From contig JAJYTJ010000132.1 in NCBI GenBank assembly GCA_021793115.1, positions 1 to 10,276 of the forward strand: DNA of 10,276 bases, in the 5' to 3' direction. The position numbers and the translations under genes were made by a program. This document shows, in pieces, positions 1 through 7,469 of this stretch; the stretch's first letter is position 1, and the number at the start of each line of letters is the position of its first letter. The DNA is from Actinomycetes bacterium. GTDB taxonomy: Bacteria > Actinomycetota > Actinomycetes > Actinomycetales > Cellulomonadaceae. The notes under the pieces were generated by a model that was not told the DNA's origin, ran no database searches, and saw only the letters and a program-made list of their open reading frames with translations.

Positions 1-110
1 CGGGCACGGCACCTGGCCGGCTCGCAGCGTCTCGTCGTGCGGTAAGTTCCCCTCCTGAGGCCCGGTATTCATCGCCCTACGAGTCCGGGGTTCTTCCCCC
101 TAGTGTGGAT

Positions 111-116
111 AGGAGG
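111..116 (+). promoter_or_regulatory. Ribosome binding site of the DUF4143 ATPase gene
   Basis: A perfect AGGAGG sits five bases before the ATG at 122 and fixes this start. No convincing promoter could be placed in the 100 bases upstream. Confidence 0.8.
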
Positions 117-121
117 CGGCC

Positions 122-1375
122 ATGACGGACTACATACCCCGTGTGGTCGACGCCGAAGTCGATGCTGCCTTGGCGACCCTCGGCGCCGTCCTCATCGAAG
201 GCCCGCGCGCGTGCGGCAAGACTGCAACCGGCCTCCAACACTCTGCGAGCAACGTCCGCCTGGATTCGCTGCCGGACCCGGTGACGCTCGTCCGACTCGC
301 CCCTGACCAGATCCTCGACGGTCCCACGCCACGCCTGATTGACGAGTGGCAGCTGGCGCCCGCGACGTGGAACCTCATGCGCCACCAGGTCGACACCCGC
401 CAGGCGCCCGGACAGTTCATCCTCACGGGTTCCGCGACCCCCGCCGATGACGTCACCCGGCACTCGGGCGCCGGCCGAGTCATCCGGGTCCGGATGCGGC
501 CGATGACCCTGTCAGAGCTCGGCCAGTCGTCCCGGCAGGTCTCGCTCGCATCACTCATGTCCGGCGAGCGTGTGCCCTCGAGCCAGGCTGCACTGGACTT
601 CGCTGGCCTGGTGGAGACCATCTGTGTTGGTGGTTGGCCCGGACTCCGAGGCCAACCGGTCACCCGCGCGATGGCGGCGACACGGTCCTATCTCGACGAC
701 CTCGCTCGCGTCGACCTGCCTCAGGTCACCGGCGTGCGCCGGGACCCCGAGCGCGTCCGACGCCTGCTGCGGTCCGTCGCGCGGTTGAGCGCCTCACCGG
801 TGAGGGCCTCCAAGCTCGCCAAAGACGTCGGCACCGACGAGCGACCGATGAAACCTGAGACGGCGACCGAGTACCTCGACGCCCTGGCACGTGTGCTCGT
901 CATCGAGGACCAGGACGCATGGGCACCCGAGCTACGGTCCCGTGCCCGACTCCAGGTCAGCCCGAAACGACACTTTGTCGATCCCTCGCTTGCCGTCGCA
1001 GCGCTTGGCGCCACGCCAGCACGACTCTCACGTGACCTCAACACACTCGGGTTGCTCTTCGAGTCACTGGTCGTCCGCGATCTGCGTGTCTACGCCCAAG
1101 CACTCGGCGGGCGCGTGCTTCACGTGCGCGACGAATACGGCCTCGAGGTCGACGCGATCATCGAGCTCCCCGACGGAACGTGGGCAGCCTTCGAGGTCAA
1201 GCTCTCCGGCGAGCACGAGGACGAGGCGGCCGCGAACCTCCACAGGTTCGCGGAGAAGATCGACACAGCACGTACCGGCGCACCCGCAGCACTCGTCGTC
1301 GTCACCGCCGACCGCTACGGCTACACCCGGGACGACGGCGTCGCCGTCGTCCCGCTCTCATCGCTGGCCCCGTGA
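122..1375 (+). CDS. DUF4143-type AAA ATPase with C-terminal PD-(D/E)XK-like domain
   Basis: This is a 417-residue P-loop ATPase of the family found across bacteria and archaea as AAA_14 plus DUF4143. Visible motifs are the Walker A EGPRACGKT (residues 26-34, K33), Walker B RLIDEWQ (71-77, D74/E75) and the sensor-like strand FILTGSATP (99-107). The C-terminal DUF4143 part, roughly 190-400, includes FESLVVRDL near 313 and the nuclease-fold signature EVDAII...AAFEVKLS (D344, E358, K360), spaced like a PD-(D/E)XK active site. Most relatives have no known biochemical role and are common in accessory regions; nuclease activity is not established for the family. The start is chosen because AGGAGG lies at 111-116, five bases before the ATG. 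The gene ends 114 bases before a TOTE primase-helicase on the same strand, so the two may be co-transcribed. Family assignment is firm, function unknown. Confidence 0.9.
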   Translation: MTDYIPRVVDAEVDAALATLGAVLIEGPRACGKTATGLQHSASNVRLDSLPDPVTLVRLAPDQILDGPTPRLIDEWQLAPATWNLMRHQVDTRQAPGQFILTGSATPADDVTRHSGAGRVIRVRMRPMTLSELGQSSRQVSLASLMSGERVPSSQAALDFAGLVETICVGGWPGLRGQPVTRAMAATRSYLDDLARVDLPQVTGVRRDPERVRRLLRSVARLSASPVRASKLAKDVGTDERPMKPETATEYLDALARVLVIEDQDAWAPELRSRARLQVSPKRHFVDPSLAVAALGATPARLSRDLNTLGLLFESLVVRDLRVYAQALGGRVLHVRDEYGLEVDAIIELPDGTWAAFEVKLSGEHEDEAAANLHRFAEKIDTARTGAPAALVVVTADRYGYTRDDGVAVVPLSSLAP

Positions 1376-1489
1376 GCTTCCACTCCGCCCGCCGCGCTGA
1401 CCGGCGCTGCAGACGGCGTCCTCGCCGAGTCACCCGATGAGCAACCGAGCCAGTCCGAAGTCCGAGCGAGGTGCCGCCCGCGTGCGACG

Positions 1490-3856
1490 ATGCGCAGCGT
1501 GCCAATGGCCTACGGCGACGAGGTCGTGCAGCTCCGGCGCGAGCTCGAGCGCCTGCGCGAGGAGAACCAACGCCTCTCACGGCTGCTCGAGCTACGCGGT
1601 AGTGAGACGACGCCGGCGCCCGAACAGTCGGTGGCCGCTCCCCCGTCGGGTGCGGTCGTGACGATGGCGTCGCCCGTGGCGGACAAGCTCGCGCTCTTCG
1701 CCGACCTATTCCGCGCCCGCACCGACGTCTACGCCCTGCGATGGGAGAACACGCGAAGCGGCGCCAGCGGCTGGTCGCCGGCTGTGGCTGGCGGCTGGCG
1801 TAAGGGCATGGATCGACGAGCGGTCCGGTACTTGCCCCTGCGTCAGGAAGTGATCGCCGCGCACCTTGTCGGCGATGTCTTCGCGGGCCTGTACCCGCTG
1901 TTGACGGACAACTCGTGCCGGTTCCTGGCTGCCGACTTCGACGGTCCCGCCGCGATGCTCGACGCCCTCGCGTACACCAAGGCGGCCCGCGCCCAGCGCG
2001 TGCCGACCGCGCTCGAGATCTCCCAGTCGGGCCGCGGCGCGCACGTGTGGACCTTCTTCGCCGAGGACACCGCGGCCCGCACCGCACGGGCGATCGGCAC
2101 CGTGCTGGTGCACGAGGCAATGGTGCTGCGCGGCTCGATGGACCTGCGCTCCTACGACCGGCTCTTCCCGAACCAGGACGTCCTGCCCGACGGCGGCCTC
2201 GGCAACCTCATCGCCGCACCGCTCCAAGGTCAACGACGCAAGGACGGACTCACCCTCTTCCTCGACCTCGCAACGCTCGAGCCGTACGAGGACCAGTGGA
2301 GCTACCTGTCGACGCTCGACCGACTCAGCCCGCGCGACGCCTCGCGAGTCGCACGCGCGGCCGGCCGTGCGTTCGTCGGCGATGACGTCAGGCAGCTGAG
2401 CCGAGCGAGCTCCACGAAGGTTCGACCCCATCTCCCACCCGTCGTGCACGCCGAGCTCGGCGCCGGCTTGACGCTTGACTCCTCCGAGCTGACACCGGCC
2501 GCGCTGTCGACCTTCAAGCACGCGGCGTCGATGGCCAACCCACTGTTCTACGAACGCCAGCGCCTCCGGAAGTCCACCTGGGACACGCCGCGGTTCATCC
2601 GCGGCTACGACCTCACCCTCGACGATCAGTTGGTCCTACCCAGAGCGCTGCGCCACACGGTGGCCAACATCGTCGAGAACGCAGGTTCGCGGCTCGTCGT
2701 CACCGACCTGCGGAACACCGGCCACGAGCTCGACGTGACGTTCACGGCCGAGCTCAGCGCCACCCAGGGCGCCGCGGTTGACGCCCTCCTCGCGCACGAC
2801 GACGGCGTCCTCGTCGCCCCTCCCGGATCAGGCAAGACCGTGATCGCCTGCGCCGTGATCGCCGAACGTGCCACATCCACGCTCGTGCTCGTCGACCGCA
2901 AGACCCTCGCCGAGCAGTGGCGCAGCCGCATCGAGGAATTCCTCGGGGTTCGCCCAGGCCAGGTCGGCGCGGGCCGCCGCAAGCTCACGGGTGCCCTCGA
3001 CATCGCAATGATGCCGTCGCTAGCACGGCGCGACGACGTAGCCGAACTCACCGGTGGCTACGGCCAGGTCGTCGTCGATGAGTGCCACCACCTCGCGGCA
3101 GCTGCCTACGACCACTCGGTGAAGAAGATCGCCGCCCAGTTCTGGCTCGGCCTGACCGCCACACCCACACGGCGTGACGGGCTCGGCAACCTCGTCAACT
3201 GGCACCTCGGCCCGATCCGACACACGGTCGCGGACGCCGAGCCGGGCGCGCTGGACGCCGCGTGGTCGGCACACGAAGGACCACGCCGCGTGCTGCACGT
3301 CCACGAGACTGCCTTCACCCATGACTCCCTGGACCCGTCCTCGCCGGGCGCCCTCGCCGCCGTCCATCGCGCCCTCGTCGCCGACGACGTTCGCAACGCC
3401 CAGATCGTCGAGGACGTCACGACCGCCCTCGGCCGCGGTCGCAACTGCCTCGTCCTGACCCGTCGCGTATCCCACCTGGAGGCGCTCGCGGCACAACTGG
3501 CCGCCCGCGGGCACGAGCCGATCGTGATGCAAGGCGGGATGACCACCACTGACCGACGAGCCGCGGTCACGACCCTCACCGCCGCCGAGGCCGGCGCCGG
3601 CATCCTCGTGATCGGGACGACGCCGTTCATCGGTGAGGGCTTCGACGCCCCCGCACTCGACACACTCTTCCTCGCCGCGCCGATCTCCTTCGCAGGACTG
3701 CTCGTCCAGTGCGCAGGACGAATCGTCCGGTCCTCACCCGGCAAGGACATCGCCGAGGTCCACGACTACCACGACGCAGCGGTACCCGTCCTCGCCGCCT
3801 CCCTGCAACGCCGCATGCCCGGCTACCGCGCCCTGGGGTTCCAACCGTTACATTGA
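1490..3856 (+). CDS. TOTE-type archaeo-eukaryotic primase fused to superfamily 2 helicase
   Basis: A 788-residue, three-part protein. Residues 10-36 form a short leucine-rich coiled coil (QLRRELERLREENQRLSRLL). Residues about 65-280 match the archaeo-eukaryotic primase domain described from TOTE conflict systems: the conserved entry DVYALRWEN (79-87), catalytic ADFD (D149, D151), SGRGAHVW (180-187, H185) and SYDRLFPNQD (221-230). Residues about 420-765 are a superfamily 2 helicase: Walker A APPGSGKT (443-450), DECH box (530-533), TATPTR (556-561), GEGFDAP (715-721) and QCAGRIVR (740-747). By family knowledge such proteins are predicted to act on nucleic acid in defence against foreign elements; no activity is shown here. 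A Cys pair I remember before the FLP motif in relatives is absent (RRAVRYLPL, 109-117). No clear Shine-Dalgarno precedes 1490; the in-frame ATG at 1505 is an alternative start. The 114 bases before it hold no convincing gene. Confidence 0.88.
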   Translation: MRSVPMAYGDEVVQLRRELERLREENQRLSRLLELRGSETTPAPEQSVAAPPSGAVVTMASPVADKLALFADLFRARTDVYALRWENTRSGASGWSPAVAGGWRKGMDRRAVRYLPLRQEVIAAHLVGDVFAGLYPLLTDNSCRFLAADFDGPAAMLDALAYTKAARAQRVPTALEISQSGRGAHVWTFFAEDTAARTARAIGTVLVHEAMVLRGSMDLRSYDRLFPNQDVLPDGGLGNLIAAPLQGQRRKDGLTLFLDLATLEPYEDQWSYLSTLDRLSPRDASRVARAAGRAFVGDDVRQLSRASSTKVRPHLPPVVHAELGAGLTLDSSELTPAALSTFKHAASMANPLFYERQRLRKSTWDTPRFIRGYDLTLDDQLVLPRALRHTVANIVENAGSRLVVTDLRNTGHELDVTFTAELSATQGAAVDALLAHDDGVLVAPPGSGKTVIACAVIAERATSTLVLVDRKTLAEQWRSRIEEFLGVRPGQVGAGRRKLTGALDIAMMPSLARRDDVAELTGGYGQVVVDECHHLAAAAYDHSVKKIAAQFWLGLTATPTRRDGLGNLVNWHLGPIRHTVADAEPGALDAAWSAHEGPRRVLHVHETAFTHDSLDPSSPGALAAVHRALVADDVRNAQIVEDVTTALGRGRNCLVLTRRVSHLEALAAQLAARGHEPIVMQGGMTTTDRRAAVTTLTAAEAGAGILVIGTTPFIGEGFDAPALDTLFLAAPISFAGLLVQCAGRIVRSSPGKDIAEVHDYHDAAVPVLAASLQRRMPGYRALGFQPLH

Positions 3857-3861
3857 CGGTT
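3843..3861. terminator. Possible bidirectional terminator hairpin between convergent genes
   Basis: AACCGT (3843-3848) and ACGGTT (3856-3861) form a perfect 6-base inverted repeat around a 7-base loop. It overlaps the stop codon of the helicase and lies in the short gap before the stop of the opposing ABC ATPase gene. The location suits a shared terminator, but the stem is short and there is no clear T-run, so this is tentative. Confidence 0.3.
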
Positions 3862-3870
3862 CCCACCGGC

Positions 3871-4650
3871 TCACAGCGGGTGCAGCAGGCGGCGCACGAA
3901 CAGGCGGGTGCGTTCCTCGTGTGGGTCACCGAGAACCTGGCTCGGTGGCCCGATCTCGGCCACGCGGCCGTGGTCGATGAATGCCACCTGGTGGGCGACG
4001 TCGCGGGCGAACTGAAGCTCGTGGGTCACGACGATCATCGTCCAGCCCTCGACCGCCAGGTCCCTCATGAGGGCGAGCACGTCACCGACCAGCTCGGGGT
4101 CCAGGGCCGAAGTTGGTTCGTCGAACAGCAGCAGCTGGGGACGCAGCACGAGTGCACGCAGGATGCCCACCCGTTGCTGCTCGCCTCCCGACAGCTGGTA
4201 CGGGTAGGCGTCGGCGCGGTCGGCCAGCCCGACCCGTTCCAGGAGTGCCCGCGCCTCGTCCTGCACCACGGCCCGGTCGCGGTGCTGGACGAACCGGGGG
4301 CCTTCGGTGATGTTGGCCAGCACGGTCTTGTGGGGGAACAGGTTGTGGTGCTGGAACACCGTCGCCGACCGGTCGCGCAGCCGACCGAGGTCGGCTTGGG
4401 ACGGGCGGGGGGCGAAGTCGATCGTCACGCCGGCCAGCTGCACTCTGCCGGCATCGGGGACCTCCAACCCGTTGAGGCAACGCAGCAGGGTCGTCTTGCC
4501 CGAACCGGAGGAACCGATCACGGCCAGCACCTGACCACGGTGGACGCTCAGGTCCACCGACCCCAGCACCGGGCGGCCGCCGAAGTGCTTGGTCAGGCCC
4601 GTGACCGTCAGCAGCCGCGGCGCCGGCGCCGAGCCTTCAGTGGGCGACAT
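3871..4650 (-). CDS. Polar amino acid (probably cystine) ABC importer, ATPase subunit
   Basis: A 259-residue ABC ATPase of the GlnQ/HisP/TcyN class, full length for the family. It would sit on the cytoplasmic face of the membrane and power uptake through the permease encoded just upstream. Motifs: Walker [10 protein letters not shown] (46-54), Q-loop [10 protein letters not shown] (Q100), signature LSGGEQQR (153-160), Walker [14 protein letters not shown] (173-185), H-loop VVTHE (H210). Two small residues usual after the signature (RVAIARAL) are changed to RVGILRAL, which I do not expect to abolish function. The start at 4650 overlaps the end of the permease gene by 14 bases, so translation is probably coupled; the nearest upstream Shine-Dalgarno-like stretch is weak. 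The substrate is inferred from the binding protein of the same operon, not from this gene. Confidence 0.93.
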   Translation of the reverse strand: MSPTEGSAPAPRLLTVTGLTKHFGGRPVLGSVDLSVHRGQVLAVIGSSGSGKTTLLRCLNGLEVPDAGRVQLAGVTIDFAPRPSQADLGRLRDRSATVFQHHNLFPHKTVLANITEGPRFVQHRDRAVVQDEARALLERVGLADRADAYPYQLSGGEQQRVGILRALVLRPQLLLFDEPTSALDPELVGDVLALMRDLAVEGWTMIVVTHELQFARDVAHQVAFIDHGRVAEIGPPSQVLGDPHEERTRLFVRRLLHPL

Positions 4651-5314
4651 GACGATCCAATCGCCTCTCGAGGTGGCTCTGGCCGACGGACAGCCCCAGG
4701 CAGATCACCCAGTAGACCAGCGCCGCCTCGACGTACAGGAGCATGAACTGCTGGCTGAACGCGGCGATCTGCTGGGCACGGCGGAACAGCTCGGTGACCA
4801 GGATCAGCGAGGCGAGCGAGGTGTCCTTGACCAGGGCGATGAAGGTGTTCGACAGCGGCGGCACCGCCACTCGTGCCGCCTGCGGCACCACGATCCGGGT
4901 CAGGGTCAGCCGGCGGGACATCCCGATGGTGTAGGCGGCCTCCCACTGCCCCTTGGGCACCGACAGGATCGCGGCCCGCACGATCTCTGCGGCGTACCCG
5001 CCGACGTTCAGCGAGAACGCGACGATCGCCGAGGGCCACGGGGAGATCACCAGGCCGAGCGACGGCAGCCCGTAGAACACCACGAACAGCTGCACCAGCA
5101 GCGGGGTGCCGCGGATCACCGACACATAGGCCCGGGCGGCGCCGGCCAGCATCCGACGCCGCGACATGCGCGCCAGGGCCACGCCGACCGCCAGCACCAT
5201 GCCGCCGGCGAAGGACACCGCCGCCAGCGGCACGGTGCCGGTCAGCGCCCCGGAGACGATCGGTCCCACCGACCGTGCCACCAGCGCCCAGTCGACGGCG
5301 GGGATGCCACCCAC
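4637..5314 (-). CDS. Polar amino acid (probably cystine) ABC importer, permease subunit
   Basis: A 225-residue inner-membrane permease of the HisM/TcyL class. The N-terminal segment about 25-49 is the first long hydrophobic stretch, followed by ARAYVSVIRGTPLLVQLFVVFYGLP (60-84), the hallmark of polar amino acid permeases. The EAA loop that docks the ATPase is seen at QWEAAYTIGMSRRLTLTRIVVPQA (E125, G131, P144). The reading frame stays open far upstream, but the start chosen is GTG at 5314, two bases after the stop of the binding protein gene; with it the protein has the usual length and begins just before the first membrane segment. Longer versions would read through the lipoprotein gene in another frame. 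Its end overlaps the ATPase start by 14 bases. Confidence 0.9.
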   Translation of the reverse strand: MGGIPAVDWALVARSVGPIVSGALTGTVPLAAVSFAGGMVLAVGVALARMSRRRMLAGAARAYVSVIRGTPLLVQLFVVFYGLPSLGLVISPWPSAIVAFSLNVGGYAAEIVRAAILSVPKGQWEAAYTIGMSRRLTLTRIVVPQAARVAVPPLSNTFIALVKDTSLASLILVTELFRRAQQIAAFSQQFMLLYVEAALVYWVICLGLSVGQSHLERRLDRHVAH

Positions 5315-5316
5315 GG

Positions 5317-6141
5317 CTAGTGGGAGACGTCCTCGCCGAAGAACTCCGTGGAGATCTTCGCGAGGGTGCCGTCGGCCGCGAGCGTGGCCAGCGCCTGGTC
5401 CACGGCCTGCGTCAACGTGCTGTCCGTCGCGCGGAGCGCGAATGCGGACCGCGACTTCTCGTCGGTCTCGGCGGCGATCTTCAGCCCGGCCGCGCCGGTC
5501 TGCTTCTTGTAGTCCAGGTACGTCAGCTTGTCGTTGATGGTGGCGTCCACGCGCCTTTGCTGCAGCAGCGTGACGGCCTGCGCCCAGCCCTCGACTGCCT
5601 GCACCCGGGCACCGGAGTCCTGCGCCAGGGTGTACCAGTTGCTGGTCAACGACTGGGCGGTGGTCTTGCCAGACAGCGAGGCGAACGAGGTGATCGAGCT
5701 CTCGTCGTCGCGGACCACGACGACGCCCTGGGACACGGTGTACGGGGTGGAGAACAGGTACGTCTTCTGCCGCTGCGGGGTGATCGACACCTGGTTGGCA
5801 ATCATGTCGAACCGACCCGCCTCCAGGCCGGCGAACATGGCGTCCCACTGCGTCTCCTGGAACCTGACCTGCACCCCGAGCTGCTTGCCGACCGCGCGCG
5901 CCACCTCCACGTCGTAGCCGGTCAGGTCCCCCGACCCGTCGGCGTGGTAGGAGAACGGCCGGTAGGTGCCCTCGGTGCCGACGACCAGGGCGCCGGCGCT
6001 CTTGACCCGGACCAAGGACTGGTCACCGGCGGTGGTGGCGGTCGAGCTCGGTCGTCCACCGGCGGGGCCGCCCGCGCATGCCGCCAGCACGAGGGCGGCG
6101 GCCGCAAGGGCAGCGGATGCAAGCAGGCGTCGAGAAGTCAT
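5317..6141 (-). CDS. Cystine-type amino acid-binding lipoprotein of ABC importer
   Basis: A 274-residue family 3 solute-binding protein. The first 21 residues are a signal peptide (MTSRR, then a hydrophobic Ala/Leu run) ending in the lipobox LAAC with C22 as the lipid-anchored residue, so the protein is tethered outside the cell membrane. The family signature GYDVEVARAVGKQL is at 75-88. The overall pattern GTEGTYRPFSYH (55-66), ETQWDAMFAGL (96-106), AQSLTSNWYTLA (162-173), ATINDKLTYLDY (200-211) and the ending FFGEDVS closely recalls the Bacillus cystine-binding proteins TcyJ/TcyK, hence the substrate call; a related amino acid is possible. The ATG at 6141 was preferred over one at 6264 because only it places the signal peptide at the N-terminus and it has AAAGG about nine bases upstream. 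First gene of the importer operon. Confidence 0.93.
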   Translation of the reverse strand: MTSRRLLASAALAAAALVLAACAGGPAGGRPSSTATTAGDQSLVRVKSAGALVVGTEGTYRPFSYHADGSGDLTGYDVEVARAVGKQLGVQVRFQETQWDAMFAGLEAGRFDMIANQVSITPQRQKTYLFSTPYTVSQGVVVVRDDESSITSFASLSGKTTAQSLTSNWYTLAQDSGARVQAVEGWAQAVTLLQQRRVDATINDKLTYLDYKKQTGAAGLKIAAETDEKSRSAFALRATDSTLTQAVDQALATLAADGTLAKISTEFFGEDVSH

Positions 6142-6142
6142 G

Positions 6143-6180
6143 GCTGTGCCTTTCGCGAGTCGATGCTGAGCGGGCACAGC
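6143..6180 (-). promoter_or_regulatory. Hairpin covering the ribosome binding site of the cystine importer operon
   Basis: GCTGTGCC (6143-6150) and GGCACAGC (6173-6180) are a perfect 8-base inverted repeat separated by 22 bases. On the minus-strand transcript the 3' arm carries part of the AAAGGC Shine-Dalgarno and ends one base before the ATG at 6141, so folding would hide the translation start. It could be a translational control element or a DNA operator for a dimeric regulator. The repeat is seen directly; the role is inferred. Confidence 0.4.
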
Positions 6181-6706
6181 GTCAGAAACTGGGTGTGGAC
6201 ACCGACAGCACGAGACCGGGCAGGCCAGGCCGCAAGGCGGCCGACCGGTCAGCTGAGGTGGCACCCGGGACTGCTGCGTCCGCAGGGGTGCGGCTGGGTC
6301 GTCAGCGGCCGGGGCAAGTGTGGCGACAACACCGCAGCATGACCGCGTCGGTCGCGGGCATCGTGGGGTCGGCGGTCATGCGCACGTCGCCATGCAACCA
6401 CACCGCCCAGCGGACACCGGCCTCGTGGGCCGTCCACTGGACGATCTTGACGAATTCTTCATCGCCGCGGCGCAGGGGGCTCCGTCACGTTGCCGGTCGG
6501 CGCAGCTGTCTGCATCTGCGCAGCCAGACCCCACACGACGCACGGCCGGGCACTCCGGATGGCGAAGGCGTGACGACGCTGACGGGTCCGGCAAGGGACG
6601 TTGCGCCCAGCACCCTGGTGTGTAATGGCGCGGACCGAGGCTGGCGCGGCGGAACCACCCACCCGGCGGCGCTGTCACCTGCCGCACCCGCGGACGTGGA
6701 CCCTTG
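6181..6706. other. Non-coding stretch between divergent transcription units
   Basis: No convincing gene is seen here. It must carry the promoter of the importer (minus strand) and that of the DUF3105 gene (plus strand), but no clear -35/-10 pair was found for either. A small stem CCGCA/TGCGG with loop GGGG lies at about 6281-6294. A minus-strand frame at 6302-6484 stays open for 60 codons with protein-like content but no start codon near its beginning; it may be a remnant. Confidence 0.5.
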
Positions 6707-6720
6707 AGAGGCGTTGATCG

Positions 6721-7371
6721 ATGAGCAAGAGGCGCACCCGGGTGCTGACGGAGCGTCAGGCCCGCCTGGCGGCGGTCAGAGACGCACAACGGCGCGCGGA
6801 GCGGCGCCGACGCCTGCTGACCTGGACCATCACTGCCACCGTGGTGCTCGCCCTGGGCGGGACCACCGCAACGGTGCTCGTGCGCCAGGCGTCGCACGAC
6901 GCGAGCATCCAGGCTGCGGCGAAGGCGCCCATCGACGGTGTCAAGACGTTCACCGGCCTGTCTCGCAACCACGTGACCGGCACCGTCACCTATGCCCAGA
7001 ACCCCCCGGTCGGCGGGGACCACTCCGCGGTGGACCAGAACTGCGGCTACTACTCCATGCCGGTGGCCGACGAGAATGCGGTGCACTCCCTGGAGCATGG
7101 AGCGGTGTGGATCACCCATGACCCCGCACTGCCGACCGCGCAGCTCGACGAGCTGAAGGCCCTGGCCGCGAAGAGTCCGTACGTGCTGGTCACCCCACGC
7201 TCGGGTCTCCCGTCCGCGGTGGTGGCCTCTGCCTGGGGCCTGCAGCTGCAGCTCGCGTCGGCCGACGACCCACGCCTGGCGGCCTTCGTCACGAAGTACG
7301 CCGACGGCCCGCAGACCCCTGAGCCGGGCGCGGCCTGTGCGGGAGGCGTGGGCACACCCGACGCACCGTGA
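6721..7371 (+). CDS. Membrane-anchored DUF3105 domain protein
   Basis: A 216-residue protein with a strongly basic N-terminus (1-32, many Arg), one membrane segment at about 33-54 (LLTWTITATVVLALGGTTATVL) and an exported C-terminal domain; the basic side predicts N-terminus inside. The exported part matches DUF3105: YAQNPPVGGDHS (91-102), NCGYY (107-111), ENAVHSLEHGAVWIT (118-132), VASAWG (168-173) and the closing GPQTPEPGAACAGG (196-209). Conserved His residues (H101, H122, H126) and Cys residues C108 and C206 could bind metal or form a disulfide, but the function of the family is unknown. AGAGG at 6707-6711 lies nine bases before the ATG. In my general knowledge the family is often seen near copper genes and DUF305 proteins; a copper operon does lie 2 kb downstream here. 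Confidence 0.9.
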   Translation: MSKRRTRVLTERQARLAAVRDAQRRAERRRRLLTWTITATVVLALGGTTATVLVRQASHDASIQAAAKAPIDGVKTFTGLSRNHVTGTVTYAQNPPVGGDHSAVDQNCGYYSMPVADENAVHSLEHGAVWITHDPALPTAQLDELKALAAKSPYVLVTPRSGLPSAVVASAWGLQLQLASADDPRLAAFVTKYADGPQTPEPGAACAGGVGTPDAP

Positions 7372-7381
7372 GACGCCCGTC

Positions 7382-7399
7382 CCAGGCCGATCGACCTGG
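7382..7399. terminator. Imperfect inverted repeat after the DUF3105 gene, possible terminator
   Basis: CCAGG (7382-7386) and CCTGG (7395-7399) flank a core that also pairs except for one mismatch, giving an 18-base near-palindrome ten bases after the stop. There is no T-run, so it may be a weak terminator or simply a chance palindrome. Confidence 0.25.
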
Positions 7400-7453
7400 C
7401 CCGCGGCGAGGATCACCCCGGGTCTTTGGTCCCACCTTGATGGGCGCGCGCCA

Positions 7454-7466
7454 GGGAAGCCTTCCC
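7454..7466 (+). promoter_or_regulatory. Second palindromic half of a tandem DtxR/MntR-like operator
   Basis: GGGAAGCCTTCCC is a perfect palindrome around 7460. It shares 11 of 13 positions with the core of the site at 7473-7485, and the two centres are 19 bases apart, roughly two helical turns. The outer arms do not match the DtxR consensus. It may be a second, weaker binding site on the same DNA face. Confidence 0.45.
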
Positions 7467-7469
7467 CGG

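Noticed and set aside
1..45. Open frame ending in TAA at 43-45, possibly the tail of an upstream gene
   Set aside because: Only 14 codons are visible and they show no recognisable motif, so a real gene end cannot be told from chance.
1437..1661. 74-codon plus-strand open frame between the ATPase and the helicase
   Set aside because: It overlaps the coiled-coil start of the primase-helicase in another frame and has no recognisable content.
1302..2521. Two roughly 270-codon minus-strand open frames opposite the primase
   Set aside because: Their content is the Arg-rich or Val/Gly-rich pattern of antisense frames, and the plus strand holds a conserved protein family.
6255..6268. GAGGTGGCACCCGG, resembling the T-box riboswitch core sequence
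   Set aside because: No specifier stem was recognised and the next plus-strand gene is over 450 bases away and unrelated to tRNA charging or amino acids; the match is partial.
4873..6342. 489-codon plus-strand open frame across the cystine importer
   Set aside because: It is antisense to a clearly recognisable permease and binding protein, has low-complexity Arg/Pro/Gly content and no ribosome binding site; long shadow frames are expected at this G+C.
6601..6626. TTGCGC and TGTAAT as a promoter for the DUF3105 gene
   Set aside because: The spacing of 14 bases is too short for a usual vegetative promoter.
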